Shown: positions 53,041 through 63,115 of the stretch, piece by piece
Layout: every line of letters begins with the position of its first letter
Numbering within the stretch: the first letter of the stretch is position 1
NCBI RefSeq assembly: GCF_000720185.1
Contig: NZ_JOIY01000019.1
Span: forward strand, 61,797 to 125,796
Reading direction: 5' to 3'
DNA from: Streptomyces sp. NRRL S-340
GTDB lineage: Bacteria; Actinomycetota; Actinomycetes; Streptomycetales; Streptomycetaceae
Length of the DNA: 64,000 bases
Position numbers and translations under genes: made by a program
The notes under the pieces: generated by a model
Databases searched by the model: none
What the model was told of the DNA's origin: nothing
The model's input: only the letters and a program-made list of their open reading frames with translations

Positions 53041-53721
53041 TCAGTTCTGCGACGGGAGCGAGGAGGGGCTGCCCGTGCCCGGCTCCAGCGCGTCCAGCGC
53101 CCGGCGCAGCCCCGTCAGCTTGCGCTCGAGGTGGGCCGCCGTGGCCACCGCCGCGGCGTCCGCGGAGTCGTCGTCGAGCTGCTTGGAGAGGGCTTCCGCC
53201 TGCTCCTCCACCGCCGCGAGGCGCGCGGACAGCTCTGCGAGCAGTCCGGCCGCCTCCTTGCCGTCACCGACGCCGCCCTTGCCGCCGCCCTCCAGCTGGA
53301 GCCGGAGCAGGGCCGCCTGCTCCTTCAGCTGGCAGTTCTTCATGTACAGGTCCACGAAGACCGAGACCTTGGCGCGCAGCACCCACGGGTCGAACGGCTT
53401 GGAGATGTAGTCCACCGCGCCCGCCGCGTAGCCGCGGAAGGTGTGGTGGGGACCGTGGTTGATCGCGGTGAGGAAGATGATCGGGATGTCCCGGGTCCTC
53501 TCCCGCCGCTTGATGTGCGCGGCCGTCTCGAATCCGTCCATGCCCGGCATCTGGACGTCCAGCAGAATGACCGCGAAGTCGTCCGTGAGCAGTGCTTTGA
53601 GCGCTTCCTCCCCGGACGATGCCCGCACCAGCGTCTGATCGAGCGCAGAGAGGATGGCCTCCAGCGCCAGCAGATTCTCCGGCCGGTCATCGACCAGGAG
53701 GATCTTGGCCTTCTGCACCAT
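53041..53721 (-). CDS. osaB: Response regulator OsaB
   Basis: A 226-residue response regulator without a DNA-binding domain. The receiver covers about residues 1-125 (ILLVDDRPENLLALEAIL, phospho-acceptor Asp in VILLDVQMPGMDGFE, Thr in FLTAI, Lys in YISKPFDPWVL). The C-terminal ~100 residues are predicted coiled coil (LKEQAALLRLQLEGG...LLAELSARLAAVEEQAEALSKQL). In S. coelicolor OsaB is needed for osmoadaptation and is the partner of OsaA; the assignment rests on domain layout and neighbourhood. ATG 53721 has GGAGGG 6 nt upstream. It lies 584 bp downstream of osaA. Confidence 0.88.
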   Translation of the reverse strand: MVQKAKILLVDDRPENLLALEAILSALDQTLVRASSGEEALKALLTDDFAVILLDVQMPGMDGFETAAHIKRRERTRDIPIIFLTAINHGPHHTFRGYAAGAVDYISKPFDPWVLRAKVSVFVDLYMKNCQLKEQAALLRLQLEGGGKGGVGDGKEAAGLLAELSARLAAVEEQAEALSKQLDDDSADAAAVATAAHLERKLTGLRRALDALEPGTGSPSSLPSQN

Positions 53722-53940
53722 GGCCCGCCCTCCTCGCCCCGGCTTGGGGCCGCCCCTGTCCGCAGGAACCGGGGCAGCACCGGTGGATGCCGCCCCGGAG
53801 GACGACTCCCTTGCGCCGCCCGTCCTTGTGCCGGTCATCGTAGCCGCACCCCGCCTGTCACCACACCCTGTCACCGCGATGTCACTGTGCACGTAGCAGA
53901 AACGCGGCAGGAGACCAGAAGGTTCCCCGAATCCCGCACC

Positions 53941-53969
53941 TCTACACGACATCGCGCACCCTGAGTCAA
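53941..53969 (-). promoter_or_regulatory. Candidate osaB promoter
   Basis: On the minus strand TTGACT (53969-53964) and TGTAGA (53946-53941) are 17 bp apart. The leader to osaB would be about 210 nt. The -10 is only a fair match. Confidence 0.35.
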
Positions 53970-53990
53970 CAACTCCGCGCGTCCGCGAAA

Positions 53991-54003
53991 GGTTCCCGGA
54001 ACC
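53991..54003. promoter_or_regulatory. Palindrome upstream of osaB
   Basis: GGTTCC-C-GGAACC, a perfect 6+1+6 palindrome 22 bp upstream of the candidate osaB -35. Possible operator; GGAAC could also be an ECF-sigma -35. Unproven. Confidence 0.25.
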
Positions 54004-54305
54004 GGAAAAAGGATCACTCCGGTCTCCGGCACCCACCAGAAAACGGGGCGTTCCGGACCCGGACACCCACCGCGGACCCGGTCGTCCGGGCCGCGCGCCC
54101 GCCGGGAGCCCGGGTCACCCCGAGCCCCCCGCGCGCCCACCGCGGCCCCGGTGAATCGCCGCGGGCCCCGGCACCCGCCGAAGTCCGGCTCCCGGTCACG
54201 CCGAGCCCCCGGTCATCGCGAGCCCGCAGGCACACCGAGCCCCGGTCGCCGCGGGCCCCGCGCATCCAGCGCGGTCCCAGCCGGGCCGGCCCCGGGACCG
54301 GCGCC

Positions 54306-57300
54306 TCACTCCTCGCTCATCCACTGCCGCATCACGCCGAGCAGGTGATCGGGGTCGACCGGCTTGGTCACGTAGTCGGAGGCGCCCGACTCGATCGCCT
54401 TCTCCCGGTCGCCCTTCATCGCCTTCGCGGTCAGCGCGATGATCGGCAGCCCGGCGAACTGCGGCATCCTGCGGATCGCCGTGGTCGTCGCGTACCCGTC
54501 CATCTCGGGCATCATGATGTCCATCAGGACGACCGCCACGTCGTCGTGCTGTTCCAGGACCTCGATGCCCTCGCGGCCGTTCTCGGCGTACAGCACCGAC
54601 AGGCCGTGCTGTTCCAGGACGCTGGTCAGCGCGAAGACGTTGCGGATGTCGTCGTCGACGATGAGCACCTTCTCGCCGCCGAACCGGACGTCCCGGCTCC
54701 CCTGCGGCGCCCCGTCGGGCTGCCCCGCCACCCCGGCCGGCCACTGCTCGTGCCGGTCCTCGTGCCCCTGCCGCTCGCTGGAGGGCAGCGCCCTGCGGCG
54801 GCGCCGGAACAGCGCGGCGGCGCCGTTCTGCGTCTCCTGGTACGACTTCACCTCCGCCGGCGTCTCGACCTGCGCGGCCGTCAGCTCCGAGGCGTGCGAG
54901 ACGCCGGGCAGCTCCGCCAGGTGCGGCTCACCGGCGGCGGCCAGGTCGTCGGCGTCCAGGCCCGTCACCGGCTGCTGGTAGCCGTGCGGCGGCAACTCGC
55001 CCGGGTGCAGCGGCAGGTAGAGGGTGAACGTGGAGCCGCGGCCGGGCTCGCTCTGGGCGTGGATCTCACCGCCGAGCAGCTGCGCGATCTCCCGCGAGAT
55101 GGACAGTCCGAGGCCCGTCCCGCCGTACTTGCGGCTGGTGGTGCCGTCGGCCTGCTTGAACGCCTCGAAGATCACGCCCATCTTGCTGGCCGCGATGCCG
55201 ATGCCTGTGTCGGTCACCGAGAACGCGATCATCTCCGTGTCCGGATCGGTCAGCGAGCCGACCTCCAGCAACTGCTCCCGGATCGCCTGCGGCACGTCCC
55301 CGCGCGCGGGACGGATGACGAGTTCGACCGAACCGGAGTCGGTGAACTTCACCGCGTTGGACAGCAGGTTGCGCAACACCTGCAGCAGCCGCTGCTCGTC
55401 GGTGTGCAGGGTGGCGGGCAGTTCCGGCGACACCCGCACCGACAGGTCCAGACCCTTCTCAGCGGTCAGCGGCCGGAAGGTGGCCTCGACGTAGTCGATC
55501 AGCTCGACGAGCGCGATACGCGTCGGGGAGACGTCCATCTTGCCCGCCTCGACCTTCGCCAGGTCCAGGATGTCGTTGATCAGCTGGAGCAGGTCGGACC
55601 CCGCGCCGTGGATCGTCTCGGCGAACTCCACCTGCTTCGGCGAGAGGTTCCCCTCCGCGTTGTCGGCGAGCAGCTTGGCCAGGATCAGCAGGGAGTTCAG
55701 CGGCGTGCGCAGCTCGTGCGACATGTTCGCCAGGAACTCGCTGCGGTAGCGCATGGAGACGGCGAGCTGTTCGGCGCGCTCCTCCAGGACCTGCCGGGCC
55801 TCCTCGATCTCGGAGTTCTTCGCCTCGATGTCGCGGTTCTGCTGGGCCAGCAGCTCGGCCTTCTCCTCCAGTTCGGCGTTGGACGCCTGGAGGGCCTTCT
55901 GCCGCTGCTCCAGTTCCTCCGAGCGCAGCCGCAGCTGCTCGGTCAGCTCCTGGGACTGCTTCAGCAGCTGCTCGGTCTTGGTGTTGACGGAGATGGTGTT
56001 GACGCTGGTGGCGATCATCTCCGCGATCTGGTTGAGGAAGTCCTTCTGGATGTGTGTGAACGGCGTGAAGGAGGCCAGCTCGATCACGCCGAGCACCTTG
56101 CCCTCGAACAGCACCGGCAGCACGATCACCTGCGCGGGGGGCGCCTCGCCGAGCCCGGAGGAGATCTTCAGGTAGCCGCTGGGCGCCCGCTCCACCAGGA
56201 TCGTGCGCTTCTCCTGCGCGGCCGTCCCGATCAGCGCCTCACCCGGCCGGAACGAGGTCGGCATGGACCCCATCGAGTAGCCGTAGGAGCCGAGCATCCG
56301 CAGCTCGTAGGCGTTCTCCGGGTCGTCGGCGAAGTCCTTGTCATCGGCCCGCGGCACGGCGACGAAGAAGGCGCCGTGCTGGGCGGAGACCACCGGCGTC
56401 AGCTCGCTCATGATCAGTGAGGCCACGTCCTGGAGGTCGCGGCGGCCCTGCATCAGCGCGGAGATGCGGGCCAGGTTGCCCTTGAGCCAGTCCTGCTCCT
56501 TGTTGGCGATCGTGGTGTCGCGCAGGTTGGCGATCATCTTGTTGATGTAGTCCTGCAGTTCCTGGATCTCGCCGGAGGCGTCGACGTCGATCTTCAGGTT
56601 GAGGTCGCCGCGGGTCACGGCGGTCGCCACGCGCGCGATGGCACGCACCTGCCGGGTCAGGTTCCCGGCCATCTCGTTGACCGACTCGGTCAGGTCGCGC
56701 CAGGTGCCGTCGACGTCCCGCACCCGCGCCTGCCCGCCGAGCTGCCCCTCGGTGCCCACCTCGCGGGCCACCCGGGTGACCTCCTCGGCGAAGGACGAGA
56801 GCTGGTCGACCATCGTGTTGATGGTCGTCTTCAGCTCCAGGATCTCCCCGCGCGCGTCGATGTCGATCTTCTTCGTCAGGTCGCCCTTGGCGATGGCGGT
56901 CGTCACCATGGCGATGTTGCGCACCTGGCCGGTCAGGTTGGACGCCATCTGGTTCACCGACTCGGTGAGGTCCTTCCAGGTGCCGGCCACGCCCGGGACG
57001 TACGCCTGCCCGCCCAGGATGCCGTCCGTACCCACCTCGCGGGCCACCTTGGTCACCTGGTCGGCGAACGAACTCAGCGTCTTCACCATCGTGTTGAAGG
57101 TGTCGGCGAGCTGCGCCACCTCGCCGCGCGCCTCGATGGTCACCGTCCGCGTCAGGTCGCCGTTGGCGACCGCCGCCGCGACCTGGGAGATGTTGCGCAC
57201 CTGCATGGTGAGGTTGTTGGCCATCAGGTTGACGTTGTCGCTGAGGTCCTTCCAGATGCCGACGACGCCGGGCACGTGCGCCTGGCCGCCCAGGATGCCC

Positions 57301-59834
57301 TCCGTGCCCACCTCGCGGGCGACCCGGGTGACCTGCTCGGCGAAGGACGAGAGCTGGTCGACCATCGTGTTGACGGTGGTGACCAGCTCCAGGATCTCGC
57401 CCTTGGCGTCGACGGTGATCTTCTTCGACAGGTCGCCCTTGGCGACCGCGGTGGTGACCTCGGCGATGTTGCGGACCTGGATGGTCAGGTTGTTCGCCAT
57501 GAAGTTCACGGACTGGGTGAGGTCCTTCCAGGTGCCCGCCACCCCCTGCACCTCGGCCTGGCCGCCCAGGATGCCCTCGGTGCCCACCTCGCGGGCCACG
57601 CGGGTGACCTCCTGGGCGAACGAGGAGAGCTGGTCCACCATCGTGTTCAGGGTGTTCTTCAGCTCCTGGATCTCCCCGCGCGCGTCCACGGTGATCTTCT
57701 GGGACAGGTCACCGCGGGCCACGGCGGTGGCGACCTGCGCGATGTTGCGCACCTGGGAGGTGAGGTTGCCCGCCATGCCGTTCACCGAGTCGGTGAGGTC
57801 CCGCCACACGCCCGCGACGCCCGGCACCTGCGCCTGACCGCCCAGGCGGCCCTCCGTGCCCACCTCGCGGGCCACCTTGGTCACCTGGTCGGCGAAGGCG
57901 GAGAGCTGGTCGACCATCGTGTTGATGGTGTTCTTCAGCTCCAGGATCTCCCCGCGCGCGTCGACGTCGATCTTCTGCGAGAGGTCACCGCGGGCCACCG
58001 CCGTCGTCACCTGGGCGATGTTCCTCACCTGACCGGTCAGGTTCGACGCCATGGAGTTGACGGAGTCGGTGAGTTCCTTCCACGTGCCCGACACGCCGTC
58101 CACGCGCGCCTGGCCGCCCAGCCGGCCCTCCGTGCCCACGTCCCGGGCCATCCGGGTCACCTGGTCGGCGAACGAGGACAGCTGGTCCACCATCGTGTTG
58201 ACGGTGTTCTTCAGCTGGAGCATCTCGCCGGAGACGTCCACGGTGACCTTCTGCGACAGGTCGCCGTTGGCCACGGCCGTCGTCACCTGCGCGATGTTCC
58301 TCACCTGTCCGGTGAGGTTGCGGAACGCCGTGTTGACGGAGTCGGTGAGGTCCTTCCAGGTGCCCGCCGCGCCCGGCACCTGCGCCTGGCCGCCCAGCTC
58401 ACCCTCGACACCGATCTCCCGCGCCACCCGCGTGACCTCGGCACCGAACGCGGAGAGCTGGTCGACCATCGTGTTGACGGTGTTCTTCAGCTCCAGCATC
58501 TCGCCGGCCACGTCCACGGTGACCTTCTGCGACAGGTCACCGCTGGCCACCGCCGTCGTCACCGCGGCGATGTCCCTCACCTGCGTGGTCAGGTTCCGGA
58601 ACACCGTGTTGACGGAGTCCGTCAGGTCCTTCCACGTCCCGGCCACGCCCGGCACGATCGCCTGACCGCCCAGGCGCCCTTCCGCGCCGACCTCGTTGGC
58701 CACGCGGGTGACCTCGTCCGCGAAGATCCGCAGCGTCTCGGTCATCTGGTTGATCGTCTCGGCGAGCCGCGCGACCTCACCGCGCGCCGGGACGGTCACC
58801 TTCTGCGACAGATCACCGTTGGCCACGGCCGTCGTCACCTGAGCGATCCCGCGCACCTGGGCCGTCAGGTTGCCGGCCATCAGGTTCACCGAGTCGGTGA
58901 GTTCCTTCCAGGTGCCGTCCACCCCCGGCACGTGCGCCTGGCCGCCCAGGATGCCGTCGGTGCCCACCTCACGGGCGACCCGCGTCACCTCCGAGGAGAA
59001 GGCGGACAACTGGTCGACCATGGTGTTGACGGTGTTCTTCAGCTCCAGCATCTCGCCGGCGACGTCCACGGTGACCTTCCGCGACAGGTCACCCTTGGCC
59101 ACCGCCGTCGTCACCAGCGCGATGTCGCGCACCTGCGCCGTCAGCCGGGACGCCATCGTGTTGACGGAGTCCGTGAGGTCCTTCCAGGACCCCGACAGGC
59201 CCCGCACCCGCGCCTGACCGCCCAGCTTGCCCTCGGTGCCCACCTCGCTGGCCACGCGCGTGACCTCGTCGGTGAACGTGGAGAGCTGGTCCACCAGATT
59301 GTTGACGGTCCGCCCGACCTTCAGGAACTCGCCCCGCAGCGGATGCCCGGCACCGTCCGCGGCCTGCGTGCGCAGCTCCATCCGCGGGGACAGGTCGCCC
59401 TCGGCCACCGCGGAGAGCACCCGGCCGACCTCGGAGACGGGCCGTACGAGATCGTCGACCAGGGCGTTGGAGTTCTCGATCGCGGCCGCCCAGGAGCCCT
59501 CACAGGCACCGGTCTCCAGCCGCTCCGTGAGCTTTCCCTCACGTCCCACCATGCGCCGCACCCGCGCCAGCTCGCCCGTCAGATGCAGATTGCGGTCGGC
59601 CACCTCGTTGAAGACCGCGGCGATCTCCGACATCACGCCGTCCCCGGACACCGTGAGCCGCTTGCGGAAGTTCCCGTCCCGCATCCCCGCCAGCGCCGCC
59701 AGAAGCCGGTTCAGTGCGGCCGTGTCGACCACCGTGGTCGCGCCCCGCGGCGTGCGCCGGCTGCTCGGGGACTGGCCGGACTGTCCGCCTTTCGCGCGCG
59801 TCTTCGTGCTCCGCGTCGCTGCGCCAGACTCCAC
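54306..59834 (-). CDS. osaA: Hybrid histidine kinase OsaA with HAMP array
   Basis: A 1842-residue hybrid kinase. A divergent N-terminal unit is followed by ten 92-residue HAMP-type repeats (about residues 160-1090), each with a GTEGxLGGQA...[11 protein letters not shown] segment. Then come a GAF domain (about 1130-1290), a coiled coil, HisKA with [17 protein letters not shown] (about 1370), HATPase ([29 protein letters not shown]) and a C-terminal receiver ([31 protein letters not shown]). No membrane helix is visible, so the sensor should be cytoplasmic. GTG 59834 has GGGAGGG 5 nt upstream. It is the osmoadaptation kinase in S. coelicolor by position and layout. Confidence 0.92.
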   Translation of the reverse strand: MESGAATRSTKTRAKGGQSGQSPSSRRTPRGATTVVDTAALNRLLAALAGMRDGNFRKRLTVSGDGVMSEIAAVFNEVADRNLHLTGELARVRRMVGREGKLTERLETGACEGSWAAAIENSNALVDDLVRPVSEVGRVLSAVAEGDLSPRMELRTQAADGAGHPLRGEFLKVGRTVNNLVDQLSTFTDEVTRVASEVGTEGKLGGQARVRGLSGSWKDLTDSVNTMASRLTAQVRDIALVTTAVAKGDLSRKVTVDVAGEMLELKNTVNTMVDQLSAFSSEVTRVAREVGTDGILGGQAHVPGVDGTWKELTDSVNLMAGNLTAQVRGIAQVTTAVANGDLSQKVTVPARGEVARLAETINQMTETLRIFADEVTRVANEVGAEGRLGGQAIVPGVAGTWKDLTDSVNTVFRNLTTQVRDIAAVTTAVASGDLSQKVTVDVAGEMLELKNTVNTMVDQLSAFGAEVTRVAREIGVEGELGGQAQVPGAAGTWKDLTDSVNTAFRNLTGQVRNIAQVTTAVANGDLSQKVTVDVSGEMLQLKNTVNTMVDQLSSFADQVTRMARDVGTEGRLGGQARVDGVSGTWKELTDSVNSMASNLTGQVRNIAQVTTAVARGDLSQKIDVDARGEILELKNTINTMVDQLSAFADQVTKVAREVGTEGRLGGQAQVPGVAGVWRDLTDSVNGMAGNLTSQVRNIAQVATAVARGDLSQKITVDARGEIQELKNTLNTMVDQLSSFAQEVTRVAREVGTEGILGGQAEVQGVAGTWKDLTQSVNFMANNLTIQVRNIAEVTTAVAKGDLSKKITVDAKGEILELVTTVNTMVDQLSSFAEQVTRVAREVGTEGILGGQAHVPGVVGIWKDLSDNVNLMANNLTMQVRNISQVAAAVANGDLTRTVTIEARGEVAQLADTFNTMVKTLSSFADQVTKVAREVGTDGILGGQAYVPGVAGTWKDLTESVNQMASNLTGQVRNIAMVTTAIAKGDLTKKIDIDARGEILELKTTINTMVDQLSSFAEEVTRVAREVGTEGQLGGQARVRDVDGTWRDLTESVNEMAGNLTRQVRAIARVATAVTRGDLNLKIDVDASGEIQELQDYINKMIANLRDTTIANKEQDWLKGNLARISALMQGRRDLQDVASLIMSELTPVVSAQHGAFFVAVPRADDKDFADDPENAYELRMLGSYGYSMGSMPTSFRPGEALIGTAAQEKRTILVERAPSGYLKISSGLGEAPPAQVIVLPVLFEGKVLGVIELASFTPFTHIQKDFLNQIAEMIATSVNTISVNTKTEQLLKQSQELTEQLRLRSEELEQRQKALQASNAELEEKAELLAQQNRDIEAKNSEIEEARQVLEERAEQLAVSMRYRSEFLANMSHELRTPLNSLLILAKLLADNAEGNLSPKQVEFAETIHGAGSDLLQLINDILDLAKVEAGKMDVSPTRIALVELIDYVEATFRPLTAEKGLDLSVRVSPELPATLHTDEQRLLQVLRNLLSNAVKFTDSGSVELVIRPARGDVPQAIREQLLEVGSLTDPDTEMIAFSVTDTGIGIAASKMGVIFEAFKQADGTTSRKYGGTGLGLSISREIAQLLGGEIHAQSEPGRGSTFTLYLPLHPGELPPHGYQQPVTGLDADDLAAAGEPHLAELPGVSHASELTAAQVETPAEVKSYQETQNGAAALFRRRRRALPSSERQGHEDRHEQWPAGVAGQPDGAPQGSRDVRFGGEKVLIVDDDIRNVFALTSVLEQHGLSVLYAENGREGIEVLEQHDDVAVVLMDIMMPEMDGYATTTAIRRMPQFAGLPIIALTAKAMKGDREKAIESGASDYVTKPVDPDHLLGVMRQWMSEE
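56540..59300. repeat. 276-bp tandem coding repeats of osaA
   Basis: Ten in-frame units of about 276 bp (92 codons) encode the HAMP array. The conserved GGQA codons recur near 56734, 57010, 57286 and onward at this interval up to about 59225. Units are similar but not identical at DNA level, so recombination between them could change the repeat number. Confidence 0.85.
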
Positions 59835-60172
59835 TGTGTCCCTCCCGCAGGGATCGACCGTCACTGCTGCGTCGTTACCGCCCGGTAGCACCAGGCCGCA
59901 CGAGGTGCTGCTGCCCCGCACGGGAAGACCGCACTCGGCCGGCCCGTACCGTCAACAGAAGCCTGCCCAGTGTTTCACCCCCACCGAACCAGGCCATAAC
60001 AGTTCGGCAGCTTCGCACACCGTCCGCACACCCTCCGGGCGAAATCAGTGGTGACCGGCATCCGCACGGACGGCGAAGGTAAGTAACCTTGCATGCGGCT
60101 GTCCAGCCGAGCCGGTCCGTCCGGCCTGGGCGGTGGCACGGAACGAGCGGGCATCGGAGGGCGGCCTCACAC
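59835..60172. other. Divergent promoter region osaA / phosphatase
   Basis: 338 bp between the divergent starts. On the minus strand TTGACG (near 59950) and GTTAT-N15-GGGTGA (a loose match to the SigB pattern) are possible osaA elements; on the plus strand TAACCT near 60085 is a possible -10. None is convincing as a pair. Confidence 0.4.
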
Positions 60173-62935
60173 ATGACCACCGGAGTGATCCCCCCGGGAC
60201 AGTCCCCGGAGCCGCGGCCGACGGGGCCCGAGGGCCCCCAGCTGCCGGAGCAGCGGGGCGAGCCGGACGGCCTCCGAGAGCTGCCCGAAGACAACCGGAC
60301 GAGGAGTTCTGTGATCACCGCGCGCGCGGCCGCCAGCTTCGAGCCCCTGGGGCGATCGGTCGCGACCGCCCGGTCCTTCGTCCGCGACACGCTCCAGGGA
60401 TGGGGCTTCGGTGACGTCGTCGACGACGCCGTGGTCCTCACCAGCGAACTGGTGACCAACGCCGTCGTCCACGCGGGCACCGCCGCGGACGTCCTGTGCC
60501 TGCGCAGTGACCACGGGGTGCGGATCGAGGTCGCCGACCGCTATCCCGAGCGCGAGGTCCCGCTGCAGAGCGCCGCGGTCTCCATGGGCAGCCCCGACCG
60601 CGAGGGCGGCCGCGGCCTCCAGCTGTGCGCGGCCCTGGCCGGCCGCTGGGGCGTGGAGTACACCCCCACGCACAAGAACGTCTGGTTCCAGCTGGACCTG
60701 CCCGAACGCCCGGTCGGCACCCGCACCGCGGGCCCCTCGCTGCCCGCCGAACTCCTTCCCGTCGCCGACGGCCGGGTCCGCGTGGCCGTCGTCCAGATCG
60801 ACCGCGGCGGCGCCATCACCGCCTGGAACGAGGACGCCGAGGAACTCTTCGGCTACGCCGCCGAGCAGGTCACCGGCAAGCCCCTCACCGATCTCGCCGC
60901 CTGGCCGCACACGCCCGGCACCGGCACCGGCATCGCCGAAGCCCTCCGGCTCTCCCGCTGGGAGGGCAGCTACGGCGTCCGCGGCGCCCACGGCCGCGTC
61001 ATCCCGGTCTACGCCTCCCACCTCCGCGTCCGCGACACCGGCGGCGAACCCTCCACGGTCTGCCTCCTGGTACGCGACCACGAACGCGCCGTCCTGCAGA
61101 CCCCGCTGCGCACCCCCGCGAGCAACGACACCAAGAGCGCCTCCCCCGACGGCGCCGACCCCTTCGAGGTCTTCATCGGCTCCCCCGCCCCCGACGACCT
61201 CGACGGCCTCCTGCAGCGCACGGTGGAACGTGCCCGCGACATGCTCGACGGCGACGCCGCCTTCCTGCTCCTGGCCACCGACGACGAGACGGAACTGGAG
61301 GTCCGCGCCTCCACGGGCCTGCCCTCCGCCCGCCAGCGCTTCGCGCGCGTCCCCGTCGAGGCCGGTCCCGGCCGCTACGGCTCGGCCCGGATGCCCGCCG
61401 TCCACGACGACCTGACCGCCGCCCCCGGCGCCGTCCCCCTGCTCGGCGGCACCGGCATGCGCTCCGTCGTCACCGTCCCGCTCAAGGTCGAGGGCCGTCT
61501 CACCGGCTCCCTGGGCGTCGCGGCCGAAGGAGCCGGCAGGTACTCCAACGAGGAGGCGCTGCGCCTGCAGTTCGCCGCCGACCGCATCGCCCTGGCCGTC
61601 GAATCGGCCCGCCTGGGCGAGCTGGAGCGGCTGCGCCGCGGCTCGCTGAGCTTCCTCGTCGAGGCCTCCGACCTGCTGGCCGGCACCCTCGACCGCGACC
61701 AGACCCTCGCCCTGATGGCCCAGATGACGGTCCCCACCCTGGCCACCTGGTGCGCCGTCTACACGATCGCCGACCAGGCCTCCGAGCCCTATCTGTCCTA
61801 TGTCCTGCACGAGGACGAGGAACTGATCGACGGCATCAAGTCCCTGCTGTCGAAGATCGCCCCGCCCGACCCGGTGCCGACGCCCGGGGCCCGCGTCTGG
61901 TCCGCCCCCGGCGAGGCCGCCCACCAGGCGGCCCTGCGCAGCTCCATGCGCAGCCTCAGCCTCGGCGACTCCGACCACCGCATCGGTACGACCATCGGCC
62001 CGACCCTCGCCACGGCCTCCGCCGTCGGTGGCGAGACGGTCGTCCTGCCCCTGGTGGCCCGCAACCGCGTGATCGGCATGCTCACCCTCGGCAAGCCCAC
62101 CGACGAGCACTTCCGCCAGGAGATCCTGGAACTCGCCGAGGACCTCAGCCGCCGCGCAGCCCTCGCCCTGGACAACGCCCGCCTGTACTCCGAGCGCACG
62201 GCCATCAGCCAGTCCCTCCAGCGCAGCCTCCTGCCGCCGGGACTCCCGCAGGTCGACGGCGTCGAGGTCGACGTCATCTACCGCGCGGCCGGCGAGGGAA
62301 ACGAGGTCGGCGGCGACTTCTACGACCTCTTCCCCATCCGCGACGGCGCCTACGGCTTCGCCATCGGCGACGTCTGCGGTACGGGCCCGGAGGCGGCGGC
62401 CGTCACGGGCCTCGCCCGCCACGCGCTCCGCCTGCTCGCCCGTGAGGGCTACGGCGGCCCGGCCGTACTGGAACGCCTGAACTCCGCGATCCTCGACGAA
62501 GGCGCCCGCAGCCGCTTCCTCACGCTCCTGTACGGCGAGTTGTGGCCCCAGGAGGACGGCAGCGCGCACCTGAAGGTCGTCTGCGCCGGCCACCCGCTGC
62601 CGCTGCGCCTGCGCCAGGACGGCACGGTCGAGCCCGCCGCGGAACCGCAGCCGCTGCTCGGCGTCATGGAGGACCTGGAGCTGTACGAGCAGTCGGTCAC
62701 GCTGGACCCGGGCGACGTCCTGCTCTGTGTCACCGACGGCGTCACCGAACGCCGCGAGGGCACGCGCATGCTGGGCGACGACGGCCTCGCGGACGTCCTC
62801 ACCACCTGCACGGGCCTGACGGCCGGCGCGGTCGCCGCCCGCATCATGCGCGCCGTGGAGCGCTTCGCCTCCGACGCGCCGTCCGACGACATGGCGATCC
62901 TGGCCATGCGGGTCCCGGAGGTCCTGGCCGACTGA
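60173..62935 (+). CDS. RsbW/PAS/GAF/PP2C multidomain phosphatase
   Basis: A 920-residue signalling protein. Residues about 50-175 form an RsbW-type HATPase (SELVTNAVVHAGT, DREGGRGLQLCAALAGRWGV). A PAS domain follows (VVQIDRGGAITAWNEDAEELFGY), then two GAF domains (about 350-490 and 515-690) and a C-terminal SpoIIE/PP2C phosphatase (GNEVGGDFYDLF, FAIGDVCGTGPEAAAVT, CVTDGVTERREG, SDDMAILAM) with the metal-binding Asp residues. It carries both an anti-sigma-like kinase and a phosphatase, so it may switch an anti-anti-sigma factor in a stress or osmotic pathway. ATG 60173 is 12 nt after GGAGGG. Divergent from osaA. Confidence 0.88.
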   Translation: MTTGVIPPGQSPEPRPTGPEGPQLPEQRGEPDGLRELPEDNRTRSSVITARAAASFEPLGRSVATARSFVRDTLQGWGFGDVVDDAVVLTSELVTNAVVHAGTAADVLCLRSDHGVRIEVADRYPEREVPLQSAAVSMGSPDREGGRGLQLCAALAGRWGVEYTPTHKNVWFQLDLPERPVGTRTAGPSLPAELLPVADGRVRVAVVQIDRGGAITAWNEDAEELFGYAAEQVTGKPLTDLAAWPHTPGTGTGIAEALRLSRWEGSYGVRGAHGRVIPVYASHLRVRDTGGEPSTVCLLVRDHERAVLQTPLRTPASNDTKSASPDGADPFEVFIGSPAPDDLDGLLQRTVERARDMLDGDAAFLLLATDDETELEVRASTGLPSARQRFARVPVEAGPGRYGSARMPAVHDDLTAAPGAVPLLGGTGMRSVVTVPLKVEGRLTGSLGVAAEGAGRYSNEEALRLQFAADRIALAVESARLGELERLRRGSLSFLVEASDLLAGTLDRDQTLALMAQMTVPTLATWCAVYTIADQASEPYLSYVLHEDEELIDGIKSLLSKIAPPDPVPTPGARVWSAPGEAAHQAALRSSMRSLSLGDSDHRIGTTIGPTLATASAVGGETVVLPLVARNRVIGMLTLGKPTDEHFRQEILELAEDLSRRAALALDNARLYSERTAISQSLQRSLLPPGLPQVDGVEVDVIYRAAGEGNEVGGDFYDLFPIRDGAYGFAIGDVCGTGPEAAAVTGLARHALRLLAREGYGGPAVLERLNSAILDEGARSRFLTLLYGELWPQEDGSAHLKVVCAGHPLPLRLRQDGTVEPAAEPQPLLGVMEDLELYEQSVTLDPGDVLLCVTDGVTERREGTRMLGDDGLADVLTTCTGLTAGAVAARIMRAVERFASDAPSDDMAILAMRVPEVLAD

Positions 62936-62963
62936 GGCCGGGCGGAGCTGCCCCGGACATGCG

Positions 62964-62993
62964 AAAGACCCCGCCCGGAAGGGCGGGGTCTTT
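62964..62993. terminator. Bidirectional terminator, phosphatase / tRNA-Thr
   Basis: A 13-bp stem AAAGACCCCGCCC (62964-62976) / GGGCGGGGTCTTT (62981-62993) with GGAA loop, followed on the plus strand by T-rich TCTCTCT. It ends the phosphatase transcript and, read from the other side, the tRNA transcript. Confidence 0.92.
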
Positions 62994-63001
62994 TCTCTCT
63001 G

Positions 63002-63074
63002 AGCCCCCAAACGGAATCGAACCGTTGACCTTCTCCTTACCATGGAGACGCTCTGCCGACTGAGCTATAGGGGC
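63002..63074 (-). tRNA. tRNA-Thr (anticodon GGT)
   Basis: A 73-nt cloverleaf on the minus strand. Acceptor GCCCCTA pairs with TGGGGGC (one G-T pair), the D stem is GCTC/GAGC, the anticodon stem TCTCC/GGAGA encloses loop ATGGTAA with anticodon GGT (Thr, codon ACC), and the T arm is AACGG-TTCGATT-CCGTT. CCA is not encoded. It sits 41 bp downstream of the DegT-like gene and may be part of a transcript following the rRNA operon or have its own promoter. Confidence 0.95.
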
Positions 63075-63115
63075 CTGTCGCCTTTTCGGGGTTTCTCCCG
63101 CGGCAACGGAATAGA

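Larger units (their letters stand above)
53722..54305. other. Long osaA-osaB spacer
   Basis: 584 bp with no gene. It includes a possible osaB promoter (53941-53969), a palindrome GGTTCCCGGAACC (53991-54003) and, nearer osaA, a GC-rich stretch with a 15-bp direct repeat TCGCCGCGGGCCCCG at 54156-54170 and 54246-54260. The size implies that osaB has its own promoter. Confidence 0.5.

Noticed and set aside
57276..59888. 870-codon plus-strand open frame antisense to osaA
   Set aside because: Repeats every 276 bp in register with the HAMP array of osaA; it is the complement of a repetitive gene.
60511..60700. Second start for the phosphatase gene further downstream
   Set aside because: Would remove part of the RsbW-like ATPase domain whose motifs are intact from about residue 50.
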